Shown: in pieces, positions 48,022-59,603 of the stretch | Layout: the number at the start of each line of letters is the position of its first letter | How positions within the stretch are numbered: the stretch's first letter is position 1 | DNA from: Massilia sp. BJB1822 | GTDB lineage: Bacteria > Pseudomonadota > Gammaproteobacteria > Burkholderiales > Burkholderiaceae_D | NCBI RefSeq assembly: GCF_013369485.1 | Contig: NZ_JABWEB010000001.1 | Coordinates: forward strand, 372,001-436,000 | Length of the DNA: 64,000 bases | Direction of reading: 5' to 3' | Made by a program: the position numbers and the translations under genes | The notes under the pieces: model-generated | Database searches by the model: none | The model's input: the letters and a program-made list of their open reading frames with translations, nothing else | Told to the model about the DNA's origin: nothing

Positions 48022-48662
48022 GGCTGTTTGACCGCGCCGCGCTGGCGCAGATGCTGAACAAGGGCCTGGATGGCCTGCAACTCGATTTGAGCCAGGCCCA
48101 GCAGGAGCAATTGCTGGATTACCTGGCCCTGCTGAACAAGTGGAATGCAGTCTATAACCTGACTTCCGTGCGCGATCCGATGCAGATGCTGACCCTGCAT
48201 CTGCTCGATTCCCTGGCGGCCGTGGCGGCCTTCGCGGGCGCGCAGAACGTGCTGGACGTGGGGGCAGGGGGCGGCTTGCCGGGCATCGTGCTGGCCATTG
48301 CACGCCCGGATATGCAGGTGTCGATGATCGATACGGTGCACAAGAAAACCGCCTTCCTGACCCAGGTCAAGGCGGAGCTGAAGCTGGCCAACGTCACGGT
48401 GTACACCAAGAAGGTGCAGGAGCTGGAGGTCAAGCAGCCCTTCGACGTGATCACTTCGCGCGCCTTTGCCGACCTGTCGGACTTCGTCAACTGGTCCGGG
48501 CATCTGCTGGCCGAGGGCGGACGCTATATCGCCTTGAAAGGCACGGCGCCAGCGGAGGAACGCGAGCGCCTGCCGGCGCCGTGGCAAGTGCAGGAATTGC
48601 GGGCTTTGCAGGTGCCGGGACTGGACGCGGAGCGCCACCTGGTTTTCATTGGCAAGGCTTAA
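48018..48662 (+). CDS. rsmG: 16S rRNA (guanine(527)-N(7))-methyltransferase
   Basis: The 214-residue SAM-dependent enzyme modifies G527 of 16S rRNA; its loss gives low-level streptomycin resistance in other species. It has [21 protein letters not shown], the SAM loop [18 protein letters not shown], and [11 protein letters not shown]. The ATG overlaps the mnmG stop (ATGA at 48018-48021), so translation is coupled. A 9-bp tandem repeat follows. Confidence 0.97.
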   Translation: MRLFDRAALAQMLNKGLDGLQLDLSQAQQEQLLDYLALLNKWNAVYNLTSVRDPMQMLTLHLLDSLAAVAAFAGAQNVLDVGAGGGLPGIVLAIARPDMQVSMIDTVHKKTAFLTQVKAELKLANVTVYTKKVQELEVKQPFDVITSRAFADLSDFVNWSGHLLAEGGRYIALKGTAPAEERERLPAPWQVQELRALQVPGLDAERHLVFIGKA

Positions 48663-48665
48663 TTT

Positions 48666-48746
48666 TATAAACAATATAAATCGTTTATACGGTATAAATT
48701 GAATAAACTGTATAAATGATTTATATCGTATAAACGGTATAAACAG
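48666..48746. repeat. Nine tandem 9-bp AT-rich repeats between rsmG and parA
   Basis: Nine consecutive units: TATAAACAA, TATAAATCG, TTTATACGG, TATAAATTG, AATAAACTG, TATAAATGA, TTTATATCG, TATAAACGG, TATAAACAG. They fill the gap from the rsmG stop codon almost to the parA ribosome-binding region. The tract also contains several TATAAA/TTTATA elements. Confidence 0.9.
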
Positions 48747-48759
48747 AACAAGAAGATAC

Positions 48760-49530
48760 ATGGCGAAAATATTCTGCGTAGCGAACCAAAAAGGCGGCGT
48801 GGGCAAAACCACCACCACGGTGAACCTGGCCGCCGGTCTGGCAAAACTGGACCAGCGCGTGCTGCTGGTCGACCTGGACCCGCAAGGCAATGCCACCATG
48901 GGCGCCGGCATCAACAAGGCCGGCCTGCAGGCTTCCACTTATGAAGTCATGCTGGGCAACTCCGATGTGGCCACGGCGCGCCAGCGTTCGGAAGCAGGGC
49001 GCTTCGACGTGCTGCCCGCCAACCGCGAGCTGGCCGGCGCCGAGGTGGAGATGGTGCAGCTGGATAACCGCGAGCGCCGCCTGAAGGATGCGCTGGCCGC
49101 GGTGGACAAGGAATACGACTTCGTCCTGATCGACTGCCCGCCCGCCTTGTCCATGCTGACGCTGAACGGCCTGTGCGCCGCCCATGGCGTGATCATCCCC
49201 ATGCAGTGCGAGTACTATGCGCTGGAAGGTTTGTCCGATCTGGTTAACACCATCAAGAAGGTGCACGCCAACCTGAATCAGGATCTGAAGATCATCGGCC
49301 TGCTGCGCGTGATGTTCGATCCGCGCATGACGCTGTCGCAGCAGGTTTCGGCCCAGCTGGAGCAGCACTTCGGCGATAAGGTCTTCAAGACCATCATCCC
49401 GCGCAATGTGCGCCTGGCCGAAGCGCCGTCCTACGGCATGCCGGGCGTGACCTTCGATCCGGGTTCGAAGGGTGCCCAGGCGTATATCGCCTTCGGCGCC
49501 GAGATGGTCAAACGCATCAAGAAAATGTAA
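48760..49530 (+). CDS. parA: Chromosome-partitioning ATPase ParA (Soj)
   Basis: The 256-residue Walker-type ATPase has the deviant Walker A KGGVGKTTTTVNLA, Walker A' VDLDPQGNATMGAG and Walker B DFVLIDCPPAL. It has no N-terminal HTH, as in chromosomal Soj proteins. Together with ParB and the parS sites at 45911 and 45982 it segregates the origin region. AAGAAG precedes the ATG. Confidence 0.97.
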   Translation: MAKIFCVANQKGGVGKTTTTVNLAAGLAKLDQRVLLVDLDPQGNATMGAGINKAGLQASTYEVMLGNSDVATARQRSEAGRFDVLPANRELAGAEVEMVQLDNRERRLKDALAAVDKEYDFVLIDCPPALSMLTLNGLCAAHGVIIPMQCEYYALEGLSDLVNTIKKVHANLNQDLKIIGLLRVMFDPRMTLSQQVSAQLEQHFGDKVFKTIIPRNVRLAEAPSYGMPGVTFDPGSKGAQAYIAFGAEMVKRIKKM

Positions 49531-49547
49531 TTACGGAATTCCCCTCA

Positions 49548-50429
49548 ATGGCAACGAAAAAACTCAAAGGCCTCGGACGCGGCCTCGATGCGCTGCTTGG
49601 CGGCGACGGCGATCCATCCAACCCGGCTTCCGATGCGAAACCGCACGAGCTGGCGATCGAGCAGCTGCAGGCCGGCAAATACCAGCCGCGTACCCGGATG
49701 GACGAAGGCAGCCTGACCGAGCTGGCTGCCTCCATCAAGACCCAGGGCATCATGCAGCCGATCCTGGTGCGCCCGGTGGGCCAGACCGGCGGCAAGACCC
49801 GGTACGAGATCATCGCCGGCGAACGCCGCTTCCGCGCGGCGCAAATGGCCGGCCTGGAAAACGTGCCGGTGCTGGTGCGCGATGTGGACGACACCACGGC
49901 CGCCGCCATGGCCCTGATCGAAAATATGCAGCGCGAGGACTTGAATCCGCTGGAAGAAGCCCAAGGTATCCATCGTCTGATCACGGACTTCAGCTTTACC
50001 CATGAACAGGCCGCCCATGCGGTGGGTCGTTCGCGCAGCGCGGTATCGAATCTGCTGCGGCTGATGAATTTGGCCGCGCCGGTGCAAACCATGCTGATGG
50101 CGGGCGACATCGATATGGGCCATGCGCGCGCGCTGCTGGCGGTCGATGCCGCCACCCAGATCACGCTGGCCAATCTGGTGGTCGCCAAACGGCTGTCGGT
50201 GCGCGAGACGGAAAAACTGGTCCAGCGCAGCCAGGAGGAGCAGAATGCCAAGGAGCAGGCCAAGCCGCGCGAGAAATCGGGCGACATCCTGCGATTGGAA
50301 GAAGAGTTGTCTGACGCCCTGGCCACCTCGGTCGTGTTCAAGATGGGAACCAAGGGCCGTGGTCAAATGATTATCGATTTCGCCGATCTGGAAATTCTGG
50401 ACGGCGTGCTCGCCCGCCTGCGCGGCTGA
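49548..50429 (+). CDS. parB: Chromosome-partitioning CTPase ParB (Spo0J)
   Basis: The 293-residue protein has an N-terminal ParA-interacting tail (KKLKGLGRGLDALLGGDG), the CTP-binding motifs including IAGERRFRAAQMAG and ENMQREDLNPLEEA, a central HTH that reads parS (FTHEQAAHAVGRSRSAVSNLLRL, residues split), and a C-terminal dimer domain. It starts 17 bases after the parA stop. Its target sites are the two parS copies upstream of mnmG. Confidence 0.97.
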   Translation: MATKKLKGLGRGLDALLGGDGDPSNPASDAKPHELAIEQLQAGKYQPRTRMDEGSLTELAASIKTQGIMQPILVRPVGQTGGKTRYEIIAGERRFRAAQMAGLENVPVLVRDVDDTTAAAMALIENMQREDLNPLEEAQGIHRLITDFSFTHEQAAHAVGRSRSAVSNLLRLMNLAAPVQTMLMAGDIDMGHARALLAVDAATQITLANLVVAKRLSVRETEKLVQRSQEEQNAKEQAKPREKSGDILRLEEELSDALATSVVFKMGTKGRGQMIIDFADLEILDGVLARLRG

Positions 50430-50450
50430 GCCTACAATTTAAGCAAGGTT

Positions 50451-50473
50451 GCATGCACCAAACCGGTGCATGC
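50451..50473 (+). terminator. Hairpin after parB
   Basis: GCATGCACC (50451-50459) and GGTGCATGC (50465-50473) flank CAAAC-type loop bases, 22 bases after the parB stop. No T-run follows, so it may stabilise the 3' end more than terminate. Confidence 0.5.
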
Positions 50474-50539
50474 CCCAGCCTTCGCATCCCCAAAAAGCGA
50501 GCAATGTTGCTTGCGGTGCCATGCTGCGCCGCAGCATGT

Positions 50540-50569
50540 TTGACGCAGCTCCCGAAACCAACCTATAAT
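50540..50569 (+). promoter_or_regulatory. Sigma-70-type promoter of the atp operon
   Basis: TTGACG (50540-50545) and TATAAT (50564-50569) with an 18-bp spacer, 44 bases before the atpI start. Confidence 0.7.
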
Positions 50570-50612
50570 CCCGTGTCTTTGGGTCAATAGGCTATCTCTG
50601 GGAACGTGGCAA

Positions 50613-50981
50613 GTGAGTGATTCTTCGCAAAGCATTGCCAAACCAGTGTACCGAGTAGTTGCCCTGCAATTCACCATCGCCGTCCTGTTTGCCGCCGCCA
50701 CCGCGTATTTTGCGAGCGAAAGCAAAGGGTGGTCTGCTGCCATGGGCGGCGCAATCGCAGTCGCCGGCAGCCTGGCGTACGCGCTGATGGTGGCCAAGGG
50801 GAACCCTGACGCCAAGCAAGCTTTTCGGACGCATTTTCGTGCCGAATTGATAAAGATTTTTATCACAGCAGTGCTGTTTATTTTGGCACTGGTGCTGTTT
50901 CAGTCGGCCGCCTGGTTATGGCTGATCTTGGGTTTTGTGGTGGCGACCATGGCGTATTGGTTGTCATTACTCGCGGTTTAA
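50613..50981 (+). CDS. atpI: ATP synthase-associated protein AtpI
   Basis: A 122-residue membrane protein with four hydrophobic segments (about 18-36, 42-62, 80-100, 102-121). AtpI acts as an assembly factor for the c-ring. It starts with GTG at 50613 (GTG AGT GAT) and is the first gene of the atp operon, 18 bases ahead of atpB. Confidence 0.9.
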   Translation: MSDSSQSIAKPVYRVVALQFTIAVLFAAATAYFASESKGWSAAMGGAIAVAGSLAYALMVAKGNPDAKQAFRTHFRAELIKIFITAVLFILALVLFQSAAWLWLILGFVVATMAYWLSLLAV

Positions 50982-50990
50982 TCATCTTAA

Positions 50991-51803
<813 letters not shown>

Positions 51804-51848
51804 TCAGCAACTTTATATTTTGTTTTTTTAGTATCTTTCGTTTTTTAA

Positions 51849-52145
<297 letters not shown>

Positions 52146-52185
52146 TCCACGCTCCAACCGGGGAAACTCTTTTTAGGAGCAAGGT

Positions 52186-52656
52186 ATGAACATCAATATG
52201 TCTCTCATCGGCCAGATGATCACCTTCGCGGTGCTCGTATGGTTCTCGATGAAATTCGTATTCCCAGCGCTGAACAATGCGCTGGATGAGCGTGCCAAGC
52301 GTATTGCCGACGGTCTGGCAGCTGCCGACCAAGGCCTGGTCCTGGTCAAGCAAGCTGAAGAGCGTGCTGCCTCGGCTCTGGCCTCGGCCCGCGACGAAGC
52401 TTCCGAGCGCGTCGCGGACGCTGAAAAACGCGCTCAGCTGATCGCTGAAGAAATCAAAGCCAACGCTCAAGCCGAAGCCGCCCGCATCATTGCGCAAGCC
52501 AAGGCCGAAGCCGACCAGCAAATCACCCAGGCCCGCGAAGCACTGCGCGCCCAGGTGGCCGATCTGGCCGTCAAGGGCGCCGAGCAAATCCTGAAGCGCG
52601 AAGTGACCGCGTCGGCCCACGCCGACCTGCTGTCGCGCCTTGCGACCGAGCTGTAA
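52186..52656 (+). CDS. atpF: F1Fo ATP synthase subunit b
   Basis: The 156-residue stator subunit has one N-terminal membrane helix (about 5-25) and a long Ala/Glu/Lys-rich coiled coil, ending [32 protein letters not shown] precedes the ATG. The stop is followed after two bases by atpH. Confidence 0.97.
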   Translation: MNINMSLIGQMITFAVLVWFSMKFVFPALNNALDERAKRIADGLAAADQGLVLVKQAEERAASALASARDEASERVADAEKRAQLIAEEIKANAQAEAARIIAQAKAEADQQITQAREALRAQVADLAVKGAEQILKREVTASAHADLLSRLATEL

Positions 52657-52658
52657 TC

Positions 52659-53192
52659 ATGGCAGAGCTCGCAACCGTCGCTCGTCCATACGCGGAAGCC
52701 CTCTTCCGCGTAGCCCAAGCCGGCAACCTCGCGGCGTGGTCCGATCTGGTGTCCGAACTGGCCCAGGTCGGCAGCCACCCCGAGGTGCTGTCGTATGCAC
52801 GCAATCCGAAAGTGTCGGATGGTGATGTTGCCGCGACCATTCAAGCATTGGTGAAGGCTCCGCTGAACGCGGAAGCGCAGAACTTCCTGTCGATGCTGAT
52901 CGAAAATGGCCGTATTGAATTGCTGCCGGAAATCGGCGCCCAGTTCCAGCTGTTGAAAAACAGCGCGGAAGGCGCGGCCGATGCCGAGATCACGAGCGCA
53001 TTCGATATGAGCGCAGCCCAAACGGCTGAGCTGGTCAACACGCTGGAAAAGAAATTCAGCCGCAAGCTCAACCCAAGCGTCACGGTCGACCCATCGCTGA
53101 TCGGTGGCGTGCGCGTGGTGGTAGGTGATGAAGTGCTGGACACTTCGGTGCGCGCCAAGCTGCAACAGATGCGTGTTGCGCTGGTAGCGTAA
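52659..53192 (+). CDS. atpH: F1Fo ATP synthase subunit delta
   Basis: The 177-residue subunit links F1 to the b stalk. It has the N-terminal [13 protein letters not shown] helix bundle and the C-terminal signature [21 protein letters not shown]. It starts two bases after atpF, indicating coupled translation. Confidence 0.96.
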   Translation: MAELATVARPYAEALFRVAQAGNLAAWSDLVSELAQVGSHPEVLSYARNPKVSDGDVAATIQALVKAPLNAEAQNFLSMLIENGRIELLPEIGAQFQLLKNSAEGAADAEITSAFDMSAAQTAELVNTLEKKFSRKLNPSVTVDPSLIGGVRVVVGDEVLDTSVRAKLQQMRVALVA

Positions 53193-53258
53193 TTCGCACC
53201 CGCTTCGGCAGACCCATATACCCTCGCGCAAGCTGAGAGAAAACATTTAGGAGTTAGT

Positions 53259-54800
53259 ATGCAACTCAACCCATCTGAAATCAGCGAGCTGATCAAGAGC
53301 CGGATTCAAGGCATTGATGGCGGCGCTGAAGTGCGCAACCAAGGCACCGTAATTTCCGTTGCCGACGGTATCTGCCGCATCCACGGTCTGTCCGAAGTGA
53401 TGCAAGGCGAGATGCTGGAATTCCCAGGCAACACCTTCGGCCTGGCCATGAATCTGGAGCGCGACTCCGTCGGCGCCGTGATTCTGGGTGCTTACGAGCA
53501 CATCTCGGAAGGCGACACCGTCAAGTGCACCGGCCGTATTCTGGAAGTGCCAGTCGGTCCTGAACTGCGCGGCCGCGTGGTCAACGCCCTGGGCCAGCCG
53601 ATCGACGGCAAAGGTCCGGTCGACGCCAAGCTGACCTCCCCAATCGAAAAAATCGCCCCCGGCGTGATCGCCCGTGAGTCCGTGTCGCAGCCAATGCAGA
53701 CCGGCCTGAAATCGATCGACGCCATGGTGCCGATCGGCCGTGGCCAGCGTGAGCTGATCATTGGCGACCGCCAGACCGGTAAGTCCGCCGTTGCGGTTGA
53801 TGCCATCATCAACCAAAAAGGTCAGGGCATGACCTGTATCTACGTGGCGATCGGCCAAAAAGCCTCGACCATCAAGAACATCGTGCGTTCCCTGGAACAG
53901 CACGGCGCGCTGGAATACACCATCGTGGTGGCCGCTTCGGCTTCCGAGTCCGCCGCCATGCAGTACATCTCGGCCTACTCCGGCTGCACCATGGGCGAAT
54001 ACTTCCGCGACCGCGGCGAAGACGCCCTGATCGTGTACGATGACCTGTCCAAGCAAGCGGTTGCCTACCGTCAGATCTCCCTGCTGCTGCGCCGCCCACC
54101 AGGCCGCGAAGCGTACCCAGGCGACGTGTTCTACCTGCACTCGCGTCTGCTGGAACGCGCCGCCCGCGTGAACGCCGACTACGTCGAAGCCTTCACCAAA
54201 GGTGAAGTCAAAGGCAAGACCGGTTCCCTGACCGCGCTGCCGATCATCGAAACCCAGGCTGGCGACGTGTCCGCATTCGTGCCAACCAACGTGATTTCGA
54301 TTACCGACGGCCAGATCTTCCTGGAAACCTCGCTGTTCAACTCCGGTATCCGTCCTGCGATTAACGCCGGTATCTCGGTGTCGCGCGTGGGTGGTGCAGC
54401 GCAGACCAAAGTCATCAAGGGCCTGTCCGGCGGTATCCGTACCGACTTGGCACAGTACCGTGAACTGGCTGCGTTCGCGCAGTTCGCTTCCGACCTGGAC
54501 GAATCGACCCGTAAGCAGCTGGACCGCGGTGCCCGCGTGACCGAACTGCTGAAGCAGTCCCAGTACTCGCCGCTGTCGATCTCCCTGATGGGCGCATCGC
54601 TGTTCGCCGTGAACAAGGGCTTCCTGGACGATATCGCTGTGAAGCAAGTGCTGGCCTTTGAAGCTGGTCTGCACTCGTTCCTGAAGGCCAAGCACGCTGC
54701 TCTGCTGACCAAGATCGAAGAAACCAAGCAACTGGACAAAGACGCCGAAGCTGCGCTGTCGGCCGCCATTGCTGATTTCAAGAAATCCGGCGCATTCTAA
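53259..54800 (+). CDS. atpA: F1Fo ATP synthase subunit alpha
   Basis: The 513-residue F1 subunit has the P-loop GDRQTGKSA, the arginine-finger region [15 protein letters not shown] and the N-terminal barrel. It binds nucleotide without catalysis and contributes Arg to the beta site. TTAGGAG precedes the ATG. Length is standard. Confidence 0.98.
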   Translation: MQLNPSEISELIKSRIQGIDGGAEVRNQGTVISVADGICRIHGLSEVMQGEMLEFPGNTFGLAMNLERDSVGAVILGAYEHISEGDTVKCTGRILEVPVGPELRGRVVNALGQPIDGKGPVDAKLTSPIEKIAPGVIARESVSQPMQTGLKSIDAMVPIGRGQRELIIGDRQTGKSAVAVDAIINQKGQGMTCIYVAIGQKASTIKNIVRSLEQHGALEYTIVVAASASESAAMQYISAYSGCTMGEYFRDRGEDALIVYDDLSKQAVAYRQISLLLRRPPGREAYPGDVFYLHSRLLERAARVNADYVEAFTKGEVKGKTGSLTALPIIETQAGDVSAFVPTNVISITDGQIFLETSLFNSGIRPAINAGISVSRVGGAAQTKVIKGLSGGIRTDLAQYRELAAFAQFASDLDESTRKQLDRGARVTELLKQSQYSPLSISLMGASLFAVNKGFLDDIAVKQVLAFEAGLHSFLKAKHAALLTKIEETKQLDKDAEAALSAAIADFKKSGAF

Positions 54801-54854
54801 GATGCACGGCGGCCTGGCGACAGGCCGCCCTCAAGCGCAAAGGAGTAAGGACTC

Positions 54855-55730
54855 ATGGCAGTAGGCAAAGAGATACGTGGCAAGATCAAGAGCGTAGAGA
54901 ATACGAAGAAGATCACCAAGGCGATGGAAATGGTCGCCGCATCGAAAATGCGCAAGGCGCAGGATCGCATGCGCGCCGCCCGTCCCTACAGTGACAAGAT
55001 TCGGAACATCGCTGCGAACCTGGCAAATGCCAACCCGGAATATACGCACCCGTTCCTGGCGGACGCCAAGGGTACGGAAGCGAAGGCAGTGGGTTTCATC
55101 GTCGTCACGACCGATAAAGGTCTGTGCGGCGGCCTGAACACCAACGTGCTGCGTATGGTGACGGCCAAGACCCGCGAGCTGGAAGGCGCAGGCAACAAGA
55201 TTGAAGCAGTGGCAATTGGTAATAAAGGTTTGGGCTTCCTGAACCGCGTTGGCGTGCCCGTGGTCGCCCAAGCTACCCAGATCGGCGATACGCCGCACCT
55301 GGAAAAGCTGATCGGCCCGGTCAAAGTCATGCTGGAGAAATTCCAGGAAGGCAAGCTGGATGCGGTTTACCTGTGCTACACCAAGTTCATCAACACGATG
55401 AAGCAGGAACCGATGGTCGAGCAACTGCTGCCGCTGACGGCAGACAAGGTGCAGGCTGACAAGGGTAATCACAACTGGGATTACATCTATGAGCCGGACG
55501 CTGCGACCGTGATCGACGAACTGCTGGAGCGCTATGTAGAAGCGCTGGTGTACCAGTCGGTGGCGGAAAACCTGGCGTCCGAGCAATCGGCCCGTATGGT
55601 GGCGATGAAAGCCGCCAGCGACAACGCCGGTAACGTCATCGGTGAACTGAAGCTGGTCTACAACAAGACCCGCCAGGCTGCAATTACCAAAGAACTGTCT
55701 GAAATCGTCGCCGGTGCGGCAGCGGTTTAA
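54855..55730 (+). CDS. atpG: F1Fo ATP synthase subunit gamma
   Basis: The 291-residue central shaft has coiled-coil termini ([20 protein letters not shown] and the end [19 protein letters not shown]) around a Rossmann-like middle with [24 protein letters not shown] lies before the ATG. Confidence 0.97.
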   Translation: MAVGKEIRGKIKSVENTKKITKAMEMVAASKMRKAQDRMRAARPYSDKIRNIAANLANANPEYTHPFLADAKGTEAKAVGFIVVTTDKGLCGGLNTNVLRMVTAKTRELEGAGNKIEAVAIGNKGLGFLNRVGVPVVAQATQIGDTPHLEKLIGPVKVMLEKFQEGKLDAVYLCYTKFINTMKQEPMVEQLLPLTADKVQADKGNHNWDYIYEPDAATVIDELLERYVEALVYQSVAENLASEQSARMVAMKAASDNAGNVIGELKLVYNKTRQAAITKELSEIVAGAAAV

Positions 55731-57161
<1,431 letters not shown>

Positions 57162-57222
57162 TCGTTGAGTTTGGCGCGGCGCGGCCCCATGGGCGGCGCC
57201 GCTTACACCCGATAGGACACAC

Positions 57223-57648
57223 ATGGCAAACACTATTCACGTTGACGTGGTTTCCGCCGAAGAAGAAATCTTCTCCGGCGAAGCCACCTTCATCGCGTTG
57301 CCGGGCGAACAGGGCGAGCTGGGTATCTACCCGAAGCACACGCCGCTGATCACCCGTATCCGTCCGGGCGCGGTGCGCATCCAGATCCCAGGCAAGGCTG
57401 AAGAAGAGTTCGTCTTCGTCGCCGGCGGCCTGCTGGAAGTGCAGCCGAACGCCGTGACGGTACTGGCCGACACCGCGATCCGTGGTCACGATCTGGACGA
57501 AGCCAAGGCCCAGGCCGCCAAGAAACTGGCGGAAGAATCCCTGGCCAACAACAAGACCGGCATCGACTACGCGAAAGCGCAAGCTGAACTGGCAGCCGCT
57601 ATCGGCCAGTTGGCAGCGATCGCCAAACTGCGCCAGACCAAGCACTGA
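57223..57648 (+). CDS. atpC: F1Fo ATP synthase subunit epsilon
   Basis: The 141-residue subunit has an N-terminal beta-sandwich ([29 protein letters not shown]) and a two-helix C-terminal domain that can inhibit hydrolysis. It is the last gene of the operon and is followed by a terminator. Confidence 0.97.
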   Translation: MANTIHVDVVSAEEEIFSGEATFIALPGEQGELGIYPKHTPLITRIRPGAVRIQIPGKAEEEFVFVAGGLLEVQPNAVTVLADTAIRGHDLDEAKAQAAKKLAEESLANNKTGIDYAKAQAELAAAIGQLAAIAKLRQTKH

Positions 57649-57666
57649 TCGGTCCGCAGCACAGCA

Positions 57667-57697
57667 AAAAAGGCAGCCTTGGCTGCCTTTTTCTTTT
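57667..57697. terminator. Bidirectional terminator after atpC
   Basis: GGCAGCC-TT-GGCTGCC with A-run before and TTTTTCTTTTT after; it can end the atp operon and, on the minus strand, the PIN gene operon, whose stop is 20 bases away. Confidence 0.9.
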
Positions 57698-57717
57698 TCT
57701 AAGCCAATCGGATCGGC

Positions 57718-58176
57718 TTAATTTGGTTTGTCCGGTAACTCATCTACGCCCAGCGCAGTCAATCCAAGTGCGCGGGCCAACTTGCACAGGCCGGTATCCT
57801 CCGAATAAATCGTATTCGTTCTATTTACCTTGGCGATGGCAATGATTTGATGATCGAATTTGATCTTCCGCCATGATGTATCGGCTTGAATGCCTTTCTT
57901 GCGCTGAGAAAGCACGGCGTCTTTCACCTGCAGCGACCATTCAAGCGCTGCCTTTTCATCGAAGGGAACGATTAGGAATGCTGAGCGTCCCTTGAAGAGG
58001 GCCATGACTTCCGGGGGCGCTTTCACGTACAGCTCGGCCAGGGCCGGTGTTGGAATCAGAATCTTGGTTCTGGACTTTTGTAAGCAGTCCAGTAAATAGT
58101 CCAATTTGTCCTGCTGTTTGCCTGACGTGCGGGGATCAAGGAGTTTGATGAGGATGCTTGCATCAAAAAGTACCAT
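57718..58176 (-). CDS. PIN-domain protein, probable toxin ribonuclease
   Basis: The 152-residue protein has a PIN fold with the acidic active site: Asp5 in VLFDASILIKLLD, Glu near 48 in PALAELYVKAP, and Asp residues in KFDHQIIAIAK and YSEDTGLCKLARALG. PIN toxins cleave tRNA or rRNA. Its ATG overlaps by one base the stop (TGATG) of the upstream gene, as in toxin-antitoxin operons, but that partner is larger than a usual antitoxin. Whether it is a toxin is inference. Confidence 0.8.
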   Translation of the reverse strand: MVLFDASILIKLLDPRTSGKQQDKLDYLLDCLQKSRTKILIPTPALAELYVKAPPEVMALFKGRSAFLIVPFDEKAALEWSLQVKDAVLSQRKKGIQADTSWRKIKFDHQIIAIAKVNRTNTIYSEDTGLCKLARALGLTALGVDELPDKPN

Positions 58177-58817
58177 CAGTCCGAACCCCGTAATAGCAGG
58201 TATTCCCTGATCGGATCATCAATCTCACTCCAGCCATTCTCGGCAAGCCGGGCGCTATCGAGAATGTCTGCGATCGAAGCGTCATCGGGAGCCTCCCAGC
58301 TGTGAATCCCGAAGCTTTCGACTGACCAGCTGCCATCCTCCGCGCGTAGCCAATTACCCTGCCCAAAGACTCTTACTGGAGCCGATAAATAGTGCTGGGC
58401 AAGCTCACGCGCTAACTCACTGCTGGCCTCGCATTTATAAATGATACCGTCGCAGTCCTGTAGCCATATAGGGATCGCGTTGCCCTTGCCGCCAATTCGA
58501 ATGACGATGCCGTCAAGTATGCCTGCTTCCTTGACATAATGGGATCGCTGGACAGGGTCGTCTCTTCTTGGCATTTCACCTAGGATTTGCCGATCGCTGC
58601 GGATAGCATCTCTTGCTCCGCGCGTATCTTTCTTTAATGCACGCACCACATCAGTTACAGCGGACCGCAGCAGTACACTGTCGCCGTACGCAAGAATTTC
58701 GCTAAGATAGGTAGCGATCGCTTCATTGCTATCAAGAGAATTAACAGGATCGAATTCGCTTAAACCCAGCGCTGCTATATTTCTAGGTTCAAGCTTCTTG
58801 ATATCGGGCTTATTCAT
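58176..58817 (-). CDS. Unknown protein paired with the PIN gene; HI1420-like N-terminal segment
   Basis: A 213-residue protein. Residues about 20-60 (FDPVNSLDSNEAIATYLSE, then AYGDSVLLRSAVTDVVRA) resemble the N-terminal half of HI1420-type antitoxins, but the helix-turn-helix that should follow is missing. From about residue 90 to the end there is a separate domain with VIRIGGKGNAIPIWLQDCDG and IYKCEASSELARELAQHY, similar in pattern to proteins encoded beside other PIN genes. GGAGTTGGAGA precedes the ATG at 58817. It is probably the antitoxin, though this is not established. Confidence 0.6.
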   Translation of the reverse strand: MNKPDIKKLEPRNIAALGLSEFDPVNSLDSNEAIATYLSEILAYGDSVLLRSAVTDVVRALKKDTRGARDAIRSDRQILGEMPRRDDPVQRSHYVKEAGILDGIVIRIGGKGNAIPIWLQDCDGIIYKCEASSELARELAQHYLSAPVRVFGQGNWLRAEDGSWSVESFGIHSWEAPDDASIADILDSARLAENGWSEIDDPIREYLLLRGSD

Positions 58818-58857
58818 TCTCCAACTCCTTGGTTGGCAAAGCTTCAGTCTGTTATTT

Positions 58858-59409
58858 TCAGGTGCATAAACCGTAGGCTTTGCGGTCGGCGAAATAACGG
58901 TAGGTGAAGGTGCGCACTGGATAACGGTTGCCGCGAATAATCGTGGTGGGCGGAGTGACGTCGAAACGTTCCGGTAATTTACCCGTATAACGGAAGGAAT
59001 AGCGGAATTGCGTTTCATCCGAGGTGCCGACTGAAATCATCATTAATGGCACTTCTTTAATTACTTCCACCAAATCGGCGCGCTGGTTGGTGCCGCGCTG
59101 GTAAATACTGACGACTTCGGCCGGGGCAATGACTTCGCCTTTGGGTTGGCTGATTTTAAAAGCGCGGCTGGTGAATTGCACTTCATTGCCGCGCGGGACC
59201 ATATAGATCATCGCGAATTCCACGCCGCCATCGGGGAGGGTGGCGGGTGCTGTGGCCGACACGGTAATGCCGCGCGGCAGCTGGAAGGTCGAGCCTTCGG
59301 CCCAGGTTTTGCACTCGGGCGTGGTGGCCATGTAGAGGCTGGGAGCGGTGTAATTGTCGCTGCAGCCAGCGAGCACAAAAACTAGGGCAAGGGGCGCAAG
59401 TTGGCGCAT
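58858..59409 (-). CDS. Lipoprotein of unknown function
   Basis: A 183-residue protein with a signal peptide and lipobox (LVFVLAGCSDN). The mature part is rich in beta-strand pattern (YRYFADRKAYGLC at the end). Two Cys, one in TTPECKTW and one at the C-terminus, could form a disulfide. I do not recognise the family. It follows rsgA on the same strand after 195 bases that include a strong palindrome. Confidence 0.7.
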   Translation of the reverse strand: MRQLAPLALVFVLAGCSDNYTAPSLYMATTPECKTWAEGSTFQLPRGITVSATAPATLPDGGVEFAMIYMVPRGNEVQFTSRAFKISQPKGEVIAPAEVVSIYQRGTNQRADLVEVIKEVPLMMISVGTSDETQFRYSFRYTGKLPERFDVTPPTTIIRGNRYPVRTFTYRYFADRKAYGLCT

Positions 59410-59510
59410 GGTAAGCGGTCACTCTCATTGGGGCTGATACAGCCGGAAGCTATAGTGTACTCCCAGCCTGGAGCAAAGTCCGGCGCAAAGGGCGTGGGTC
59501 TTGGGTTATG

Positions 59511-59548
59511 TGCAATATTTCAGCTTGATCAAGCTAAATATTGGTGCA
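59511..59548. repeat. 38-bp imperfect palindrome between rsgA and the lipoprotein gene
   Basis: Centre AGCTTGATCAAGCT is a perfect 14-bp palindrome; it extends through AATATTT/AAATATT to TGCA on both ends with small bulges. It is 100 bases upstream of the lipoprotein start. No T-run. Confidence 0.65.
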
Positions 59549-59603
59549 AAAGCAAGGTGAAAAGGCGGTGCCCGATCCGTGACCAGGCGCCGCCGAGCTG
59601 TCC

